Of a stretch of 64,000 bases of DNA, positions 1 to 8,006 are shown piece by piece. Below the pieces are notes generated by a model. It ran no database searches, was not told where the DNA came from, and saw only the letters and a program-made list of their open reading frames with translations. Numbering within the stretch: position 1 is the stretch's first letter; each line of letters starts with the position of its first letter. Made by a program: the position numbers and the translations under genes. This stretch comes from Acidobacteriota bacterium (GTDB lineage: Bacteria > Acidobacteriota > Terriglobia > Acidiferrales > UBA7541): contig JABCZK010000002.1 in NCBI GenBank assembly GCA_013289695.1, positions 62,001 to 126,000 on the forward strand, given 5' to 3'.

Positions 1-914
1 CCGTGCATGTACAAATCCGGATGAATGATCTGCTGCGTTGATACCGGCGGATTCTGAAAAATCAAATGCAAGTCTTGCCATCCGCTGTGCGCCTTCAGAA
101 ATTCCTGCGTGAATCCTGTGCCGGCGAGATACGGAAACAGGAGTTCGTCCCGAATATATAGGGGAGCTTTCGCGAGATTGGGATCCTTATCCATTTCGCT
201 GAGGGCGCCGGCGCGGATGAGCAAAGTGACGTCTGGAACGTCGCGCACGCTGACTTTTTGGTCGAGCATTTCGTAGTCCACCATGGCGGCCATCGCGGAG
301 CCCTCGCTGACGGCGTCGCGGGCAAGCTCGGCGTCATCGTTGGGACGCGCAGCTTTGATCCAGGAATCGATGTGGAAGGATTGATCTTCGAGCGCGTGGG
401 TGAGCTCATGAGACATCACGGTGCGTTGCTCGTCCACCGGAATCCAATTCGCGATGTAAAATTCCTTAGCTTTCGGGTCGTACAATCCCGCGACCTGATC
501 GGTCAAAACATCGAGCATGAAAGAATCTAATGGAAAGCCCTTGGGAATGAGCCCGAAAGCTTCCAGTGTTTTGTCGTCGGCGTAGCGTTCGGCGTCCTTT
601 TTGTCCTCTTTGTCTTCGCGAATCAAGTAGTCGCGGACTTCCTGCTTGGAACGTAGCGTTTTCTTGAGTGGCTCCTTGATTGGGAGCGCGAGAATCCTGC
701 TCATTTGCGCCAGCACTTCGTCAGCGGCTTTGATGAACTCGGGGCTGGAAGCCGAGGCGGTCTGCGGCGAAATTTTCGGCTGAGCAGCGGCAACGGATTT
801 GAACGAAACGGCCGGGCGCTGCGCGGCAATAGCGATGCCGCAGGCCAGTAACAGCGCCAAGCCGATGTAGCGCGTGGCTCCGATCCGCCGTTGCATCCGC
901 CTGAACAATTTCAT
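1..914 (-). CDS. Secreted zinc metalloprotease-like protein (3' end outside window)
   Basis: I translated this by hand from the ATG at 914; the frame stays open to the window edge, so the C-terminus is missing. The first ~30 residues form a signal peptide (basic start, then a hydrophobic stretch around residues 12-30). The zinc-binding motif HELTH lies at residues 169-173, followed by AVSEGSA with Glu204, which could be the third zinc ligand of a gluzincin-type site. The segment before it (LYDPKAKEFYIAN) is typical of secreted gluzincin-like proteases of uncertain substrate. It is probably exported. The exact family is not assigned. Confidence 0.75.
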   Translation of the reverse strand, partial: MKLFRRMQRRIGATRYIGLALLLACGIAIAAQRPAVSFKSVAAAQPKISPQTASASSPEFIKAADEVLAQMSRILALPIKEPLKKTLRSKQEVRDYLIREDKEDKKDAERYADDKTLEAFGLIPKGFPLDSFMLDVLTDQVAGLYDPKAKEFYIANWIPVDEQRTVMSHELTHALEDQSFHIDSWIKAARPNDDAELARDAVSEGSAMAAMVDYEMLDQKVSVRDVPDVTLLIRAGALSEMDKDPNLAKAPLYIRDELLFPYLAGTGFTQEFLKAHSGWQDLHLIFQNPPVSTQQIIHPDLYMH

Positions 915-1052
915 TCAAACCTCCGGACGATTTTGCGCAAGGACGTTGGCGCGAGAACCAGAATAACAGGTTCGGCGAATTGCTACTCGCGGCCACGATC
1001 CGCTGCGCCGCGCCGCGTCCCTTCCGCATACCACAGGATTCTTGCGCACGCA

Positions 1053-1763
1053 TCACGCTCGCGCAGGCACGGTTCCCTTCCAGAACCACACCATGCCGCC
1101 GAGGCGTTGCTCTAATGTGAGACTCTGCAGCCCGGCGTCGGTGAGCACGCGGCGGAGGTGGCCCTCCTCGAAGCGGCGATTGCATTGCGCGGAAGTGGCC
1201 CAGGCGATGAGTTTCCGTGTGTCGCGCGCGTTAAGGCGTTTTTCGCGAGCGTAAGCCAGGATTTTGGCAATGGACATGGACGCGTGTGGATCGAGCGACG
1301 CCACCAGTCCAGACGGACGCGTGACACGCACCATTTCGGAAAGAGTTGCAGCGAGATGTTCGACCCAATAGACCACGCCGGTGGCGTAGCAATAATCGAA
1401 GGACGAATCAGGAAACGGAAGCTTCTCCACGGAGGATAAGTGGAAGCGCACGGCAGCGCGTTCACGCGTCGCGAGTTTCCGGGCAATTCGCAGGAGGCTG
1501 CGACTGCGGTCCACGGCCGTTACGTCGTAACCACAATGCGCGAGTGCGCGAGCCACATGCCCGGGCCCGCAGCCGACGTCCAGAACACTGATCGTGCCGT
1601 GACCATTGCCAGAAGAGGGCAACGGCAAGGAATGGAGGAACTCGCGCCTCAGGTCTGCCTCAGGACCGGTGGCCAGTTTGCGCGCGTAGTAGCCGGCGCC
1701 GAGTTCGAAAAGCATTCGCTTGATGGGATCGCGGAACCAGCCACGCACCTGCGTAGTCACCAT
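1053..1763 (-). CDS. Class I SAM-dependent methyltransferase
   Basis: A 236-residue soluble protein of the Methyltransf_11 type. The SAM-binding motif I is VLDVGCGPGHV at residues 60-70, followed by an acidic residue at the end of the next strand (VTAVDRS) and a motif III-like stretch EMVRVTRPSG. The substrate cannot be read from the sequence; small-molecule, quinone or lipid methyltransferases share this architecture. The neighbours give no pathway clue. Confidence 0.85.
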   Translation of the reverse strand: MVTTQVRGWFRDPIKRMLFELGAGYYARKLATGPEADLRREFLHSLPLPSSGNGHGTISVLDVGCGPGHVARALAHCGYDVTAVDRSRSLLRIARKLATRERAAVRFHLSSVEKLPFPDSSFDYCYATGVVYWVEHLAATLSEMVRVTRPSGLVASLDPHASMSIAKILAYAREKRLNARDTRKLIAWATSAQCNRRFEEGHLRRVLTDAGLQSLTLEQRLGGMVWFWKGTVPARA

Positions 1764-1823
1764 AGTTCGATGCTAACAAACGTGCGCGGGTTTCCAGAGG
1801 TTTATGTGGGCACGGCTGAACGG

Positions 1824-2402
1824 TTATGCCGCGGTATGGACCAGAGCCTGCTCCGCAACGAGCTGACCCAAGATCACGCGCAAGTTGGAGCAGAAGAGAT
1901 CGCGAAGATGCGGCGGAGTGCCGCAGGGAACAAACAAGCGGAACAGCTCTACTTCCAGCCAGCGCTGCGCGATCTCGGCGGGCGGTGCCTCCATGCCGGC
2001 GAAGCACATGCGCAAATCCCACTCCAGCTGCCCGAAATTATTTTCGAGAACCTTCTCGAAAAGTTCCTCATGGCAGTAGAGCAGGGATCGATGCGCGGCG
2101 AGTTCGGAGTAAGCCTCCTGGAGAATTGGATGATGATAGCGGCTGGTGTAATTGTCGCGCAGCGTGGCCACGTGAACGAGTCTGCCGAGCGCGCTAGGGA
2201 TGGCCACGAGCCACTGGGAGACAAACTCTTCGATGACGCGCTGATTCTTCGTGAAGCGTTCGAGCGGTTCCACGCCACCCCCCTCCACAACGATGGCCCT
2301 TCGGGTGGTGACCATCGGCGACGCGGCGGGCGAAAATATCTTCTGCCGGGCCCGCTTTGCCGCAATTGCCGGGATATTACTCTTAGTAAACACAAGAGTC
2401 AA
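1824..2402 (-). CDS. Conserved hypothetical protein, 192 aa
   Basis: I do not recognise a family. The protein is soluble, mostly helical by composition, with no signal peptide, membrane segment or metal motif. It contains two Cys near the end (FVPCGTPP and LFCSNLR). Coding potential is supported by an ordinary amino-acid composition over the whole length and by a fit between the methyltransferase and a divergent gene at 2475. The N-terminal ~25 residues are basic and variable, so a later start, for example the Met at residue 30, is possible. Confidence 0.6.
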   Translation of the reverse strand: MTLVFTKSNIPAIAAKRARQKIFSPAASPMVTTRRAIVVEGGGVEPLERFTKNQRVIEEFVSQWLVAIPSALGRLVHVATLRDNYTSRYHHPILQEAYSELAAHRSLLYCHEELFEKVLENNFGQLEWDLRMCFAGMEAPPAEIAQRWLEVELFRLFVPCGTPPHLRDLFCSNLRVILGQLVAEQALVHTAA

Positions 2403-2474
2403 TAGAAATATGGTAAATGGGAGTATATTATTCGGGGTCAGGGGAGCTAATAACTACGGGAGGCAACATGTGAA

Positions 2475-3050
2475 ATGAGCCTGCTGGCGATTTGCTGCCT
2501 GACGGTCGGCGCTGTCGGACTGCTAAAGCTGGGGTGGGCGGCGATGAAACCGCTGCCGGAAGAAATGGAAGGGCGCCGTCAGGATCGGATGGAAGACCCG
2601 CTGGCGCGGCATGCGCAACATTTTCCGCAGTTGCGGCAAGCACTCGACACTCGGGACGACGCGTATGTGCGGCGGAGAGCGTCCGGAGAAATTGAGCGGC
2701 ACTTGCACGAGGAACGCCGGCGTATCGTGGAGAGCTTTCTGGCGGGACTCGCAGAAGACTGCGGCCGGCTCGAGCGCCTGATGAGAGTGGTGCGGGAGAT
2801 GTCTCCCGCTGAGTCGCGGATTCGTCAATCGCAACGGGCCATTGCCCGATTTCAATTCCGCGTCAACCATCGGATCGCGTCGCTGCGGATCCCCTCGGCA
2901 AGACCGCAATCAACGAATCGACTGGCGCGACTCGCCGAACTGGTTGGGAATCTCTCTGAGCAAGTGGAAGTCAGCATGGTGCGCCTCGTCGTGTCCGCCG
3001 GCGACCAATCCTGGCAGCTGGGGCGCAGGTCGCCGGCGGATCCAGATTAG
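2475..3050 (+). CDS. Membrane-anchored coiled-coil hypothetical protein
   Basis: A 191-residue protein with one N-terminal hydrophobic segment (residues 1-24, LLAICCLTVGAVGLLKLGWA) followed by a long, highly charged Arg/Glu-rich region likely to be alpha-helical or coiled coil, facing the cytoplasm or periplasm. A GGGAGG ribosome site at about 2459-2464 supports the ATG at 2475. An ATG at 2469 is immediately followed by a stop. No enzymatic motif is visible and the function is unknown. It lies upstream of and in the same direction as the HD-GYP regulator. Confidence 0.6.
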   Translation: MSLLAICCLTVGAVGLLKLGWAAMKPLPEEMEGRRQDRMEDPLARHAQHFPQLRQALDTRDDAYVRRRASGEIERHLHEERRRIVESFLAGLAEDCGRLERLMRVVREMSPAESRIRQSQRAIARFQFRVNHRIASLRIPSARPQSTNRLARLAELVGNLSEQVEVSMVRLVVSAGDQSWQLGRRSPADPD

Positions 3051-3200
3051 CTGGAAATTCTCTGAGGCGGGGCAAATAGGGGCCAGGGCCAGCGGTAGAA
3101 ACCCACTATTGTGCAATGCAGCACGCCGGTGTTCGATTGGTCAATTAGGCATTTCCGGCCCGTGGGCAGGCTCTATAATGGAGTCTCTCGGGAGCCCATC

Positions 3201-4280
3201 GTGGACACGGAAAAAATTCTGGTAGTGGACGACGAAGAGGCAATTCGCGAAGTCGTTTCGACCCTGCTGGAAGCACAGGGGTACCACTGCACCGTGTGTT
3301 CGAACGGACGCATGGCCCTGGACGCTTTTCGCAAGGATACCTTCGACCTGGCGTTGAGCGACATCGTCATGCCCGAAATGGATGGGCTGAAATTGCTGGC
3401 CGAGCTTCGCAACGAAGATCCGGATGTGCCCGTCATCATGGTCACGGCGATGCACGACATTTCCATCGCGCTGCAAGCAATTCGCGCAGGCGCCTACGAC
3501 TATATCCTGAAGCCATTCGAAAAAGATCAGCTGCATCTGAGCGTGCGGCGCGCGCTGGAACACCGCCGGCTGGTGATGGAGAACCGCACCTACCAGAGCG
3601 ACCTGGAACACCTGGTAGCCGAGCGCACCCAGCAGCTTTCTATCGCCTTGCAGGACCTGGAGCAATCGTACGATTACACGCTGGAGGCGCTGGGCGGCGC
3701 GCTGGACGCGAAAGATGCGGAGACGGAAGGCCATTGCCAGCGCGTGACCGCGTTCACGATTAAGATCGCGCGGTCCATGGGCGTGGATCCAGGAGCATTG
3801 CGCCAGATCGCGCGCGGCGCGTTTCTGCACGACATCGGCAAGATGGGCGTGCCCGACAGCATTTTGCGCAAGCCCGGACCATTGACGAACGAAGAGCGCG
3901 AGATCATGCGCAAGCACTGCGAGATTGGTTTTTCGGTGCTGGAGCGGATTCCCTTCTTGAAGGAAGCGGCCGAGATTGTACTGGCGCACCAGGAGTGCTT
4001 CGACGGGTCGGGTTACCCTCATAAATTGAAAGGCGAACAGATTCCGCTGGGCGCCAGAATTTTCGCGGTGGCAGACACGCTGGACGCCATGATTTCCGAC
4101 CGGCCCTATCGCAAGGCGCTGCCGATCTCCGCAGCGCGCGCGGAGATTCAGAAGTATTCCGGAAAGCAATTTGACCCCAAAGTTGTAGAGGTTTTTTTGT
4201 CGCATCCAGATCGCGTGTGGATGGAGTTGCACGAAAACGTCGGGGATCCGTTCCGCATGACACAGCTGACGCGCGCATAA
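3201..4280 (+). CDS. Response regulator with HD-GYP domain (putative cyclic di-GMP phosphodiesterase)
   Basis: 359 residues from a GTG start preceded by GGGAG; the frame is open upstream, but homology begins at this start. Residues 1-125 are a receiver domain with the acidic pocket (VVDDEE), phospho-acceptor Asp54 (ALSDIVMP), Thr82 and Lys104 (LKPFE). A helical linker with coiled-coil character (about 126-160) leads to an HD domain with HD at 210-211 (FLHDIGK) and the GYP signature at 271-273 (DGSGYP). By family knowledge such proteins hydrolyse cyclic di-GMP to GMP in response to a histidine kinase; no kinase is adjacent. A TATAAT at 3174-3179 could be the -10 element of a short-leader promoter. 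Confidence 0.9.
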   Translation: MDTEKILVVDDEEAIREVVSTLLEAQGYHCTVCSNGRMALDAFRKDTFDLALSDIVMPEMDGLKLLAELRNEDPDVPVIMVTAMHDISIALQAIRAGAYDYILKPFEKDQLHLSVRRALEHRRLVMENRTYQSDLEHLVAERTQQLSIALQDLEQSYDYTLEALGGALDAKDAETEGHCQRVTAFTIKIARSMGVDPGALRQIARGAFLHDIGKMGVPDSILRKPGPLTNEEREIMRKHCEIGFSVLERIPFLKEAAEIVLAHQECFDGSGYPHKLKGEQIPLGARIFAVADTLDAMISDRPYRKALPISAARAEIQKYSGKQFDPKVVEVFLSHPDRVWMELHENVGDPFRMTQLTRA

Positions 4281-4380
4281 TCGTTCTTGTCGGTCGCGTC
4301 GTTGACTTCCCTTTCGCAGTCTTGCGCGCCACGCAGCGCGTAGGTATGATTCCCTGGCAACGCCCACGGGAGAAGTTTTC

Positions 4381-4635
4381 ATGGCACTGATACCCATCAA
4401 GACGGCTTCGATCACCGGATATTGCGACTGCATCTGCGGCTGCTACGAGCTGGCGAGCCAGCGCGATGACGAAAACGGCAAGGGATACTGTCCGCGCTGC
4501 GCAAAAGAGCACCTGGAAATGAATCGTGGTATTGGCATTCCGCAACGGGTACCGTCCAAGATGGAGGAAAGCAAGGGCCCGGACCTGAAGATCGGGATTC
4601 CCGAGACGGCCGATCCGCCGGGCAGGTTGCGTTAA
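4381..4635 (+). CDS. Small Cys-rich hypothetical protein (zinc-ribbon-like)
   Basis: 84 residues, with Cys clustered near the N-terminus (YCDCICGC at about residues 14-21) and a CPRC pair at about 37-40, suggesting metal binding. The C-terminal half is polar and possibly disordered. No signal peptide or membrane segment is visible. I do not recognise a named family; the Cys pattern rather than homology supports it as a real gene. It sits between the HD-GYP regulator and a convergent aminotransferase. Confidence 0.5.
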   Translation: MALIPIKTASITGYCDCICGCYELASQRDDENGKGYCPRCAKEHLEMNRGIGIPQRVPSKMEESKGPDLKIGIPETADPPGRLR

Positions 4636-4708
4636 TTCTGACTTCATTCCTCGCGGGCCGGCGGCCGGGCAAACTTCCAGCGGCGGCGTTCATGGATATT
4701 CCTGGGCG

Positions 4709-5869
4709 CTAGAATATCTCGAGCAAGAGTTTCACCCCCTTGGCAAAGTCTTCTTCGCGCGTAATCAGACTCACAATCAAAAATCCGTCGGATGGGAAAT
4801 CGTAGAAATGGCCCGGATGAACATAGACGTTTTTTTGGTTCAACAGTTCGATAGCTAGTTCTTCGTCTGACCGCGTCGCGGGGACGCGCAGCACCGCGTA
4901 CCAGCCGCCTTCCACCACAAGCCGAGCGCAGGATTTCTGCGTTGCCAGTTGGTGATCCAGTTCCGCCAGGTTTTTTTGGATACGCGACGACAACTGCGTT
5001 TGAAACGACTGGCGCTGTTCGAGCGACGCGGGGATTGCCCACTGAACTGGGGCGTTCATCGAAAGGTAAGTGTCCGCGATTATTTCCAGGCGCGCCAATG
5101 CGTCCGCTTTCAGCCCCTCGGGTCCGCTGGTGATGAGCCATGCGGCTTTCATCTGCGGCAGACCGGATATTTTGGACAAGCCGCTCATTGTGAAGGTCAG
5201 GGCGGCAGAATTTTGCGCGAAGCTGAATGGCGCGCGGCCTCGGTGCAGTGTGAAATCCAGAAACACTTCGTCGGCGATGATCGCCAAATTCCGGGCCGAA
5301 CAGATTTCGTTCAGCTTCGTCAGCTCGCCAGCTTTGGTGAAATGCCCGGTCGGATTATTCGGGTGGACGACGATCACCCCGCGCGTGCGCGACGTAATGG
5401 CCTGCTGCAAGGTGTGGAAATTAATCTGCCAGCCGTAATCATAGGCGAGCGGATAGCGCGCGAGCTTCACGTCCTGAATATCGGCAAGGAACGCGAAGAG
5501 CGGATAGCTGGGCTCGGGAATCAGGATTTCGTCGCCGGAGTTGCAGAGCGTGCGGAAGACGTAGGAGTAGGCTTCGCTGGTGCTGGTGGTAAGGATGATG
5601 CTGTCAACCGGCACTTCCGTGCCGCGTGCAGCATAGTACGCGGCGACCGCATGCCGAGCGCTCGGCAAACCTCGAGGGTCTGGGTCGTACGCAAGACTGG
5701 TCGGATTCGCGAGCGCTTGCAGGATGGCGCGACTGTCGTAATCGAACCCGCACTCCGTGGGGTTTGAGGCTGTGAGATCCAGTAATGCTTTACCCGAAGT
5801 GCGATGCTGGGCGAGAGCTTCGCTCAGCGGATTTGCTTTCAGGTTCCAATTGGTGCGATCGGCAAACAC
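4709..5869 (-). CDS. Pyridoxal phosphate-dependent aminotransferase (class I/II)
   Basis: 386 residues with a complete fold-type I aminotransferase signature: SNPTECGF near the N-terminus, NNPTG at 171-175, the pyridine-nitrogen Asp in IIADEVF at about 200, and the Schiff-base Lys233 in GLSKISGLP. The start is a GTG. The substrate is not determined; members of this group include alanine, aspartate and valine-type aminotransferases. Transcription is divergent from the peroxiredoxin at 6040, so the ~170 bp between them should hold both promoters. Confidence 0.88.
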   Translation of the reverse strand: MFADRTNWNLKANPLSEALAQHRTSGKALLDLTASNPTECGFDYDSRAILQALANPTSLAYDPDPRGLPSARHAVAAYYAARGTEVPVDSIILTTSTSEAYSYVFRTLCNSGDEILIPEPSYPLFAFLADIQDVKLARYPLAYDYGWQINFHTLQQAITSRTRGVIVVHPNNPTGHFTKAGELTKLNEICSARNLAIIADEVFLDFTLHRGRAPFSFAQNSAALTFTMSGLSKISGLPQMKAAWLITSGPEGLKADALARLEIIADTYLSMNAPVQWAIPASLEQRQSFQTQLSSRIQKNLAELDHQLATQKSCARLVVEGGWYAVLRVPATRSDEELAIELLNQKNVYVHPGHFYDFPSDGFLIVSLITREEDFAKGVKLLLEIF

Positions 5870-5995
5870 TTCGTCCGTGCCCCCGGTGTGACTGACGAAT
5901 TATAGGGAAAGCGCGACGAAGGAACAGCGAAATCCGACGTGCGCTTCTGGCGCAGAGTTTACGCCGCCGTTACAAGCAAAGAGGCGAAACATGGC

Positions 5996-6001
5996 TATAA
6001 T
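5996..6001 (+). promoter_or_regulatory. Candidate -10 box for the selenoprotein-like peroxiredoxin
   Basis: A perfect TATAAT lies 39 bp upstream of the ATG at 6040. No convincing -35 box is present at the usual 17-bp spacing, so this is a weak promoter call. A good ribosome site, AGGAG, follows at 6028-6032, seven bases before the ATG. Confidence 0.35.
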
Positions 6002-6039
6002 TGTGGTGCGCAGTTTGCAAATTCAATAGGAGATAACCG

Positions 6040-6615
6040 ATGAAAAGGATCGTCACTGCCGTCGTCGGGCTTCTCCTGCTGCTGGTGCCGGCGGGTCAAT
6101 TCTCCGCCGCGGCGCAGGAAGATGCCATCGCCAAGACGAACTTGAAGGTGGGAGACGTGGCGCCGGACTTCACTCTGCTGGCGAACAACTGGAAGCCGGT
6201 GAAGCTGAGTGATTTCCGCGGCAAGAAAAACGTGATCCTGGCTTTTTACGTTCTCGCGTTTACCGGCGGTTGAACGAAGGAATTACAGGCCTATCAGGCT
6301 GATATGGCCAAGCTGGAAGCAAGCGACACCGTGGTACTGGGAATCAGCATTGACAGCCCCGCAGCAAACGCCGCATTTGCAAAACAGATCGCAGTGACGT
6401 TTCCGCTCCTCAGCGATATGAACCGTAAAGTCCTTACCGCGTACGGAATCTTGAAGCCCTACGATGTGCAAGGGGACAAATACGAGTGGGCGCAACGAAC
6501 CACCATCGTAGTTGATAAAGAGGGAAAAATTCAGCATGTCGAGCAGGGAGACGGCGCCGTGGATCCGAACAGCGCTGTTGCGATCTGTACCGATTTGCAC
6601 AAACCTAAAAGCTAG
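6040..6615 (+). CDS. Secreted peroxiredoxin/AhpC-TSA-type protein with in-frame UGA (probable selenocysteine)
   Basis: The frame runs from the ATG at 6040 to the TAG at 6613-6615 and is interrupted only by TGA at 6271-6273. Read through, it gives 191 residues: a signal peptide (about 1-25), then a thioredoxin-fold peroxiredoxin ([44 protein letters not shown]). The UGA is codon 78, within AFTGG-U-TKEL, exactly where the peroxidatic Cys of a TxxC motif belongs. A hairpin with SECIS features follows (6288-6309). A second Cys near the end (about 183) could act as a resolving residue. The usual Pro of the Prx active site is Val here. I infer a selenoperoxidase reducing peroxides outside the cytoplasm. 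The alternative is a nonsense-mutated gene, but the rest of the frame shows no decay. Confidence 0.8.
6288..6309 (+). promoter_or_regulatory. Bacterial SECIS-like hairpin downstream of the in-frame UGA
   Basis: GGCC (6288-6291) and TATCA (6292-6296) pair with TGATA (6300-6304) and GGCC (6306-6309), giving nine base pairs with one bulged U (6305) and an apical loop of GGC. The loop begins 23 nt after the UGA. A short loop with leading GG, a bulged U and this distance fit the known form of bacterial SECIS elements, which lie inside the coding region just after the Sec codon and recruit SelB. In E. coli fdhF the bulged U is on the 5' side; here it is on the 3' side. Confidence 0.7.
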
Positions 6616-6643
6616 CCGAGCGGAGTACCGCGGCAATTGCGGC

Positions 6644-6671
6644 GCGGATGCCCAATGAACTCGGCATCCGC
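6644..6671. terminator. Inverted repeat between convergent genes, possible bidirectional terminator
   Basis: GCGGATGCC at 6644-6652 and its perfect complement GGCATCCGC at 6663-6671 enclose a 10-nt loop. It sits between the peroxiredoxin stop (6615) and the convergent end of the cytochrome oxidase operon (6703). There is no T-run on either side, so it is not a classical intrinsic terminator. Confidence 0.4.
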
Positions 6672-6702
6672 CGCTGCGGCGGCTCGACTGGATAGCGTTG
6701 AA

Positions 6703-6945
6703 TTAACGCGCGACGTTGCGGCGGCGGTAAATCAGGGCAAAGATTCCTACGAACAAGCTAATCGCGGGTACGAACAAGAGCAAAATGCCGTGGCGCAGCG
6801 CCGCGCCGCCTTGCGCGCCGGAAGCTGCCGCGCCTTGGTAACACATGGCGCAGCTTTGCGCGTGAACGTGCGGGATGGGCAGCGCGATCAGGGTCGCGCA
6901 ACAAGCTAGCAGCAGCACTGCACGAATTATGGCGTCACTCTTCAC
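6703..6945 (-). CDS. Small membrane protein of the cytochrome oxidase operon
   Basis: 80 residues from a GTG start at 6945, which has a GGGAGAA ribosome site. An upstream start at 6999 is possible but adds a polar leader with no ribosome site. The protein has a signal-like hydrophobic N-terminus (IIRAVLLLACCATLIALP), a CxxC pair (SCAMCYQ) and one C-terminal membrane segment ending in YRRRN. It is the last gene of the oxidase operon. I infer a role in oxidase assembly or copper handling from the CxxC and position only. Confidence 0.65.
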   Translation of the reverse strand: MKSDAIIRAVLLLACCATLIALPIPHVHAQSCAMCYQGAAASGAQGGAALRHGILLLFVPAISLFVGIFALIYRRRNVAR

Positions 6946-7003
6946 TTCGTTCTCCCGCGTTTCTTTCGCTCGCAGCAGGAAGCAATTACGCACAGCCATC
7001 GCG

Positions 7004-7336
7004 TCAATGCGGCCTGAGGTGCATCAGGCGGACGCTATCTGGAAAGAACATGATCAGCATCATGCAGATGCAAAACACCATGGCCGGGATCAGCAATAGG
7101 AATAATCCCAGACGCTCAAAGCGCATGTGCATGAAATAGGAAATGATCAGGGCCGCTTTGATGAGCGAGAGGCCCACCAGGATCGTAATCATCAAATGCA
7201 CTTCCAAGCGCAGATAAGCTAGAAAAACCTCCACGATCGTCAGCAGCAGCAGCCAGACCCAAACCGTGGCGAATAGTTTGGTCGTGCCTACCGCGTGCTC
7301 GTGCGTGAGCTCGGCGGTGTGTCCCTGTGCGCTCAT
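7004..7336 (-). CDS. ctaF: Cytochrome c oxidase subunit IV (prokaryotic type)
   Basis: 110 residues with three predicted membrane segments (WVWLLLLTIVEVFLAYL, ITILVGLSLIKAALIISYFMHM, FLLLIPAMVFCICMMLIMFF) after a short hydrophilic, His-containing N-terminus. Size, topology and the SYFMHMRFE stretch match the small cytochrome oxidase subunit IV family, which packs against subunits I and III and assists assembly. It follows the second subunit III gene by 28 bp in the same operon. Confidence 0.82.
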   Translation of the reverse strand: MSAQGHTAELTHEHAVGTTKLFATVWVWLLLLTIVEVFLAYLRLEVHLMITILVGLSLIKAALIISYFMHMRFERLGLFLLLIPAMVFCICMMLIMFFPDSVRLMHLRPH

Positions 7337-7364
7337 CGGTTCGCTTGCTCCCTTGTTATCGATG

Positions 7365-8003
7365 TCACTTCGGGTTCACGCTCAACAAATACACCATCGG
7401 AAAAATAAACATCCAAACTAGGTCCACAAAGTGCCAGTACAGGCCGCTGACTTCCACGTGCTCGGCCGTGTATTTCCCCTTCCCGAATCCCCACGCGATG
7501 ATCGCGAGATAAACCACGCCGATCGTGACGTGCAGCATGTGCAGGCCGGTAAGACCAAAAAACGTGCCACCGAAAAGCGGAGCGGCCGGATTGAAGGGGT
7601 TCGACCACGGCGTGACGCCTTCACCCACAAGCGTGACCCATTCCGTTGCGTGAATCCCGACGAAGGCTATGCCGCAAATAATTGTGGCGATCAGGTAGCG
7701 CACGGTTTTCTTTCGGTCGCCGTTGAACGCGGCATTTACCCCCAGAACCATCGTCAAGCTGCTGGAGAGCAGCACGAACGTCATCAAGGACGATTTGGCA
7801 ATGGCCGGCCAGATTTCAAATGGGCGCGGCCAGTTCGGTGTCTCGAGGCGAACGTACGCATAGCTGATGAGCAGGGCCGAGAACGTGAGCGAATCCGAAA
7901 TGATGAACAGCCACATCCCCAATTTTTTCGAATTGATGGCGAAGGGAGACGCGCCGCCGGACCACGGCGATGCGACTATGCCTTCGAATTCCGTGTCACT
8001 CAC
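7365..8003 (-). CDS. ctaE: Cytochrome c oxidase subunit III, second copy
   Basis: 212 residues, predicted five-segment integral membrane protein of the COX3 family. Family features include KLGMWLFIISDSLTF near the start and the C-terminal signature GLTGLHMLHVTIGVVYL and VSGLYWHFVDLVWMFIFPMVYLL. Subunit III stabilises the oxidase and the proton uptake pathway. It starts 3 bp after the stop of the upstream subunit III gene, so translation is probably coupled. The two copies differ clearly in sequence, so this is an old duplication rather than a recent one. Confidence 0.88.
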   Translation of the reverse strand: MSDTEFEGIVASPWSGGASPFAINSKKLGMWLFIISDSLTFSALLISYAYVRLETPNWPRPFEIWPAIAKSSLMTFVLLSSSLTMVLGVNAAFNGDRKKTVRYLIATIICGIAFVGIHATEWVTLVGEGVTPWSNPFNPAAPLFGGTFFGLTGLHMLHVTIGVVYLAIIAWGFGKGKYTAEHVEVSGLYWHFVDLVWMFIFPMVYLLSVNPK

Positions 8004-8006
8004 GCT

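Noticed and set aside
3141-4433. A 430-codon frame on the minus strand opposite the HD-GYP regulator
   Set aside because: It mirrors a well-supported gene, is rich in Arg, His and Gln, and shows no domain.
6040-6273. Two separate short genes (6040-6273 and 6304-6615), or a nonsense-mutated pseudogene
   Set aside because: Both halves are in the same frame, join into one complete peroxiredoxin, and the stop sits at the catalytic residue with a hairpin behind it. Random nonsense would rarely fall there.
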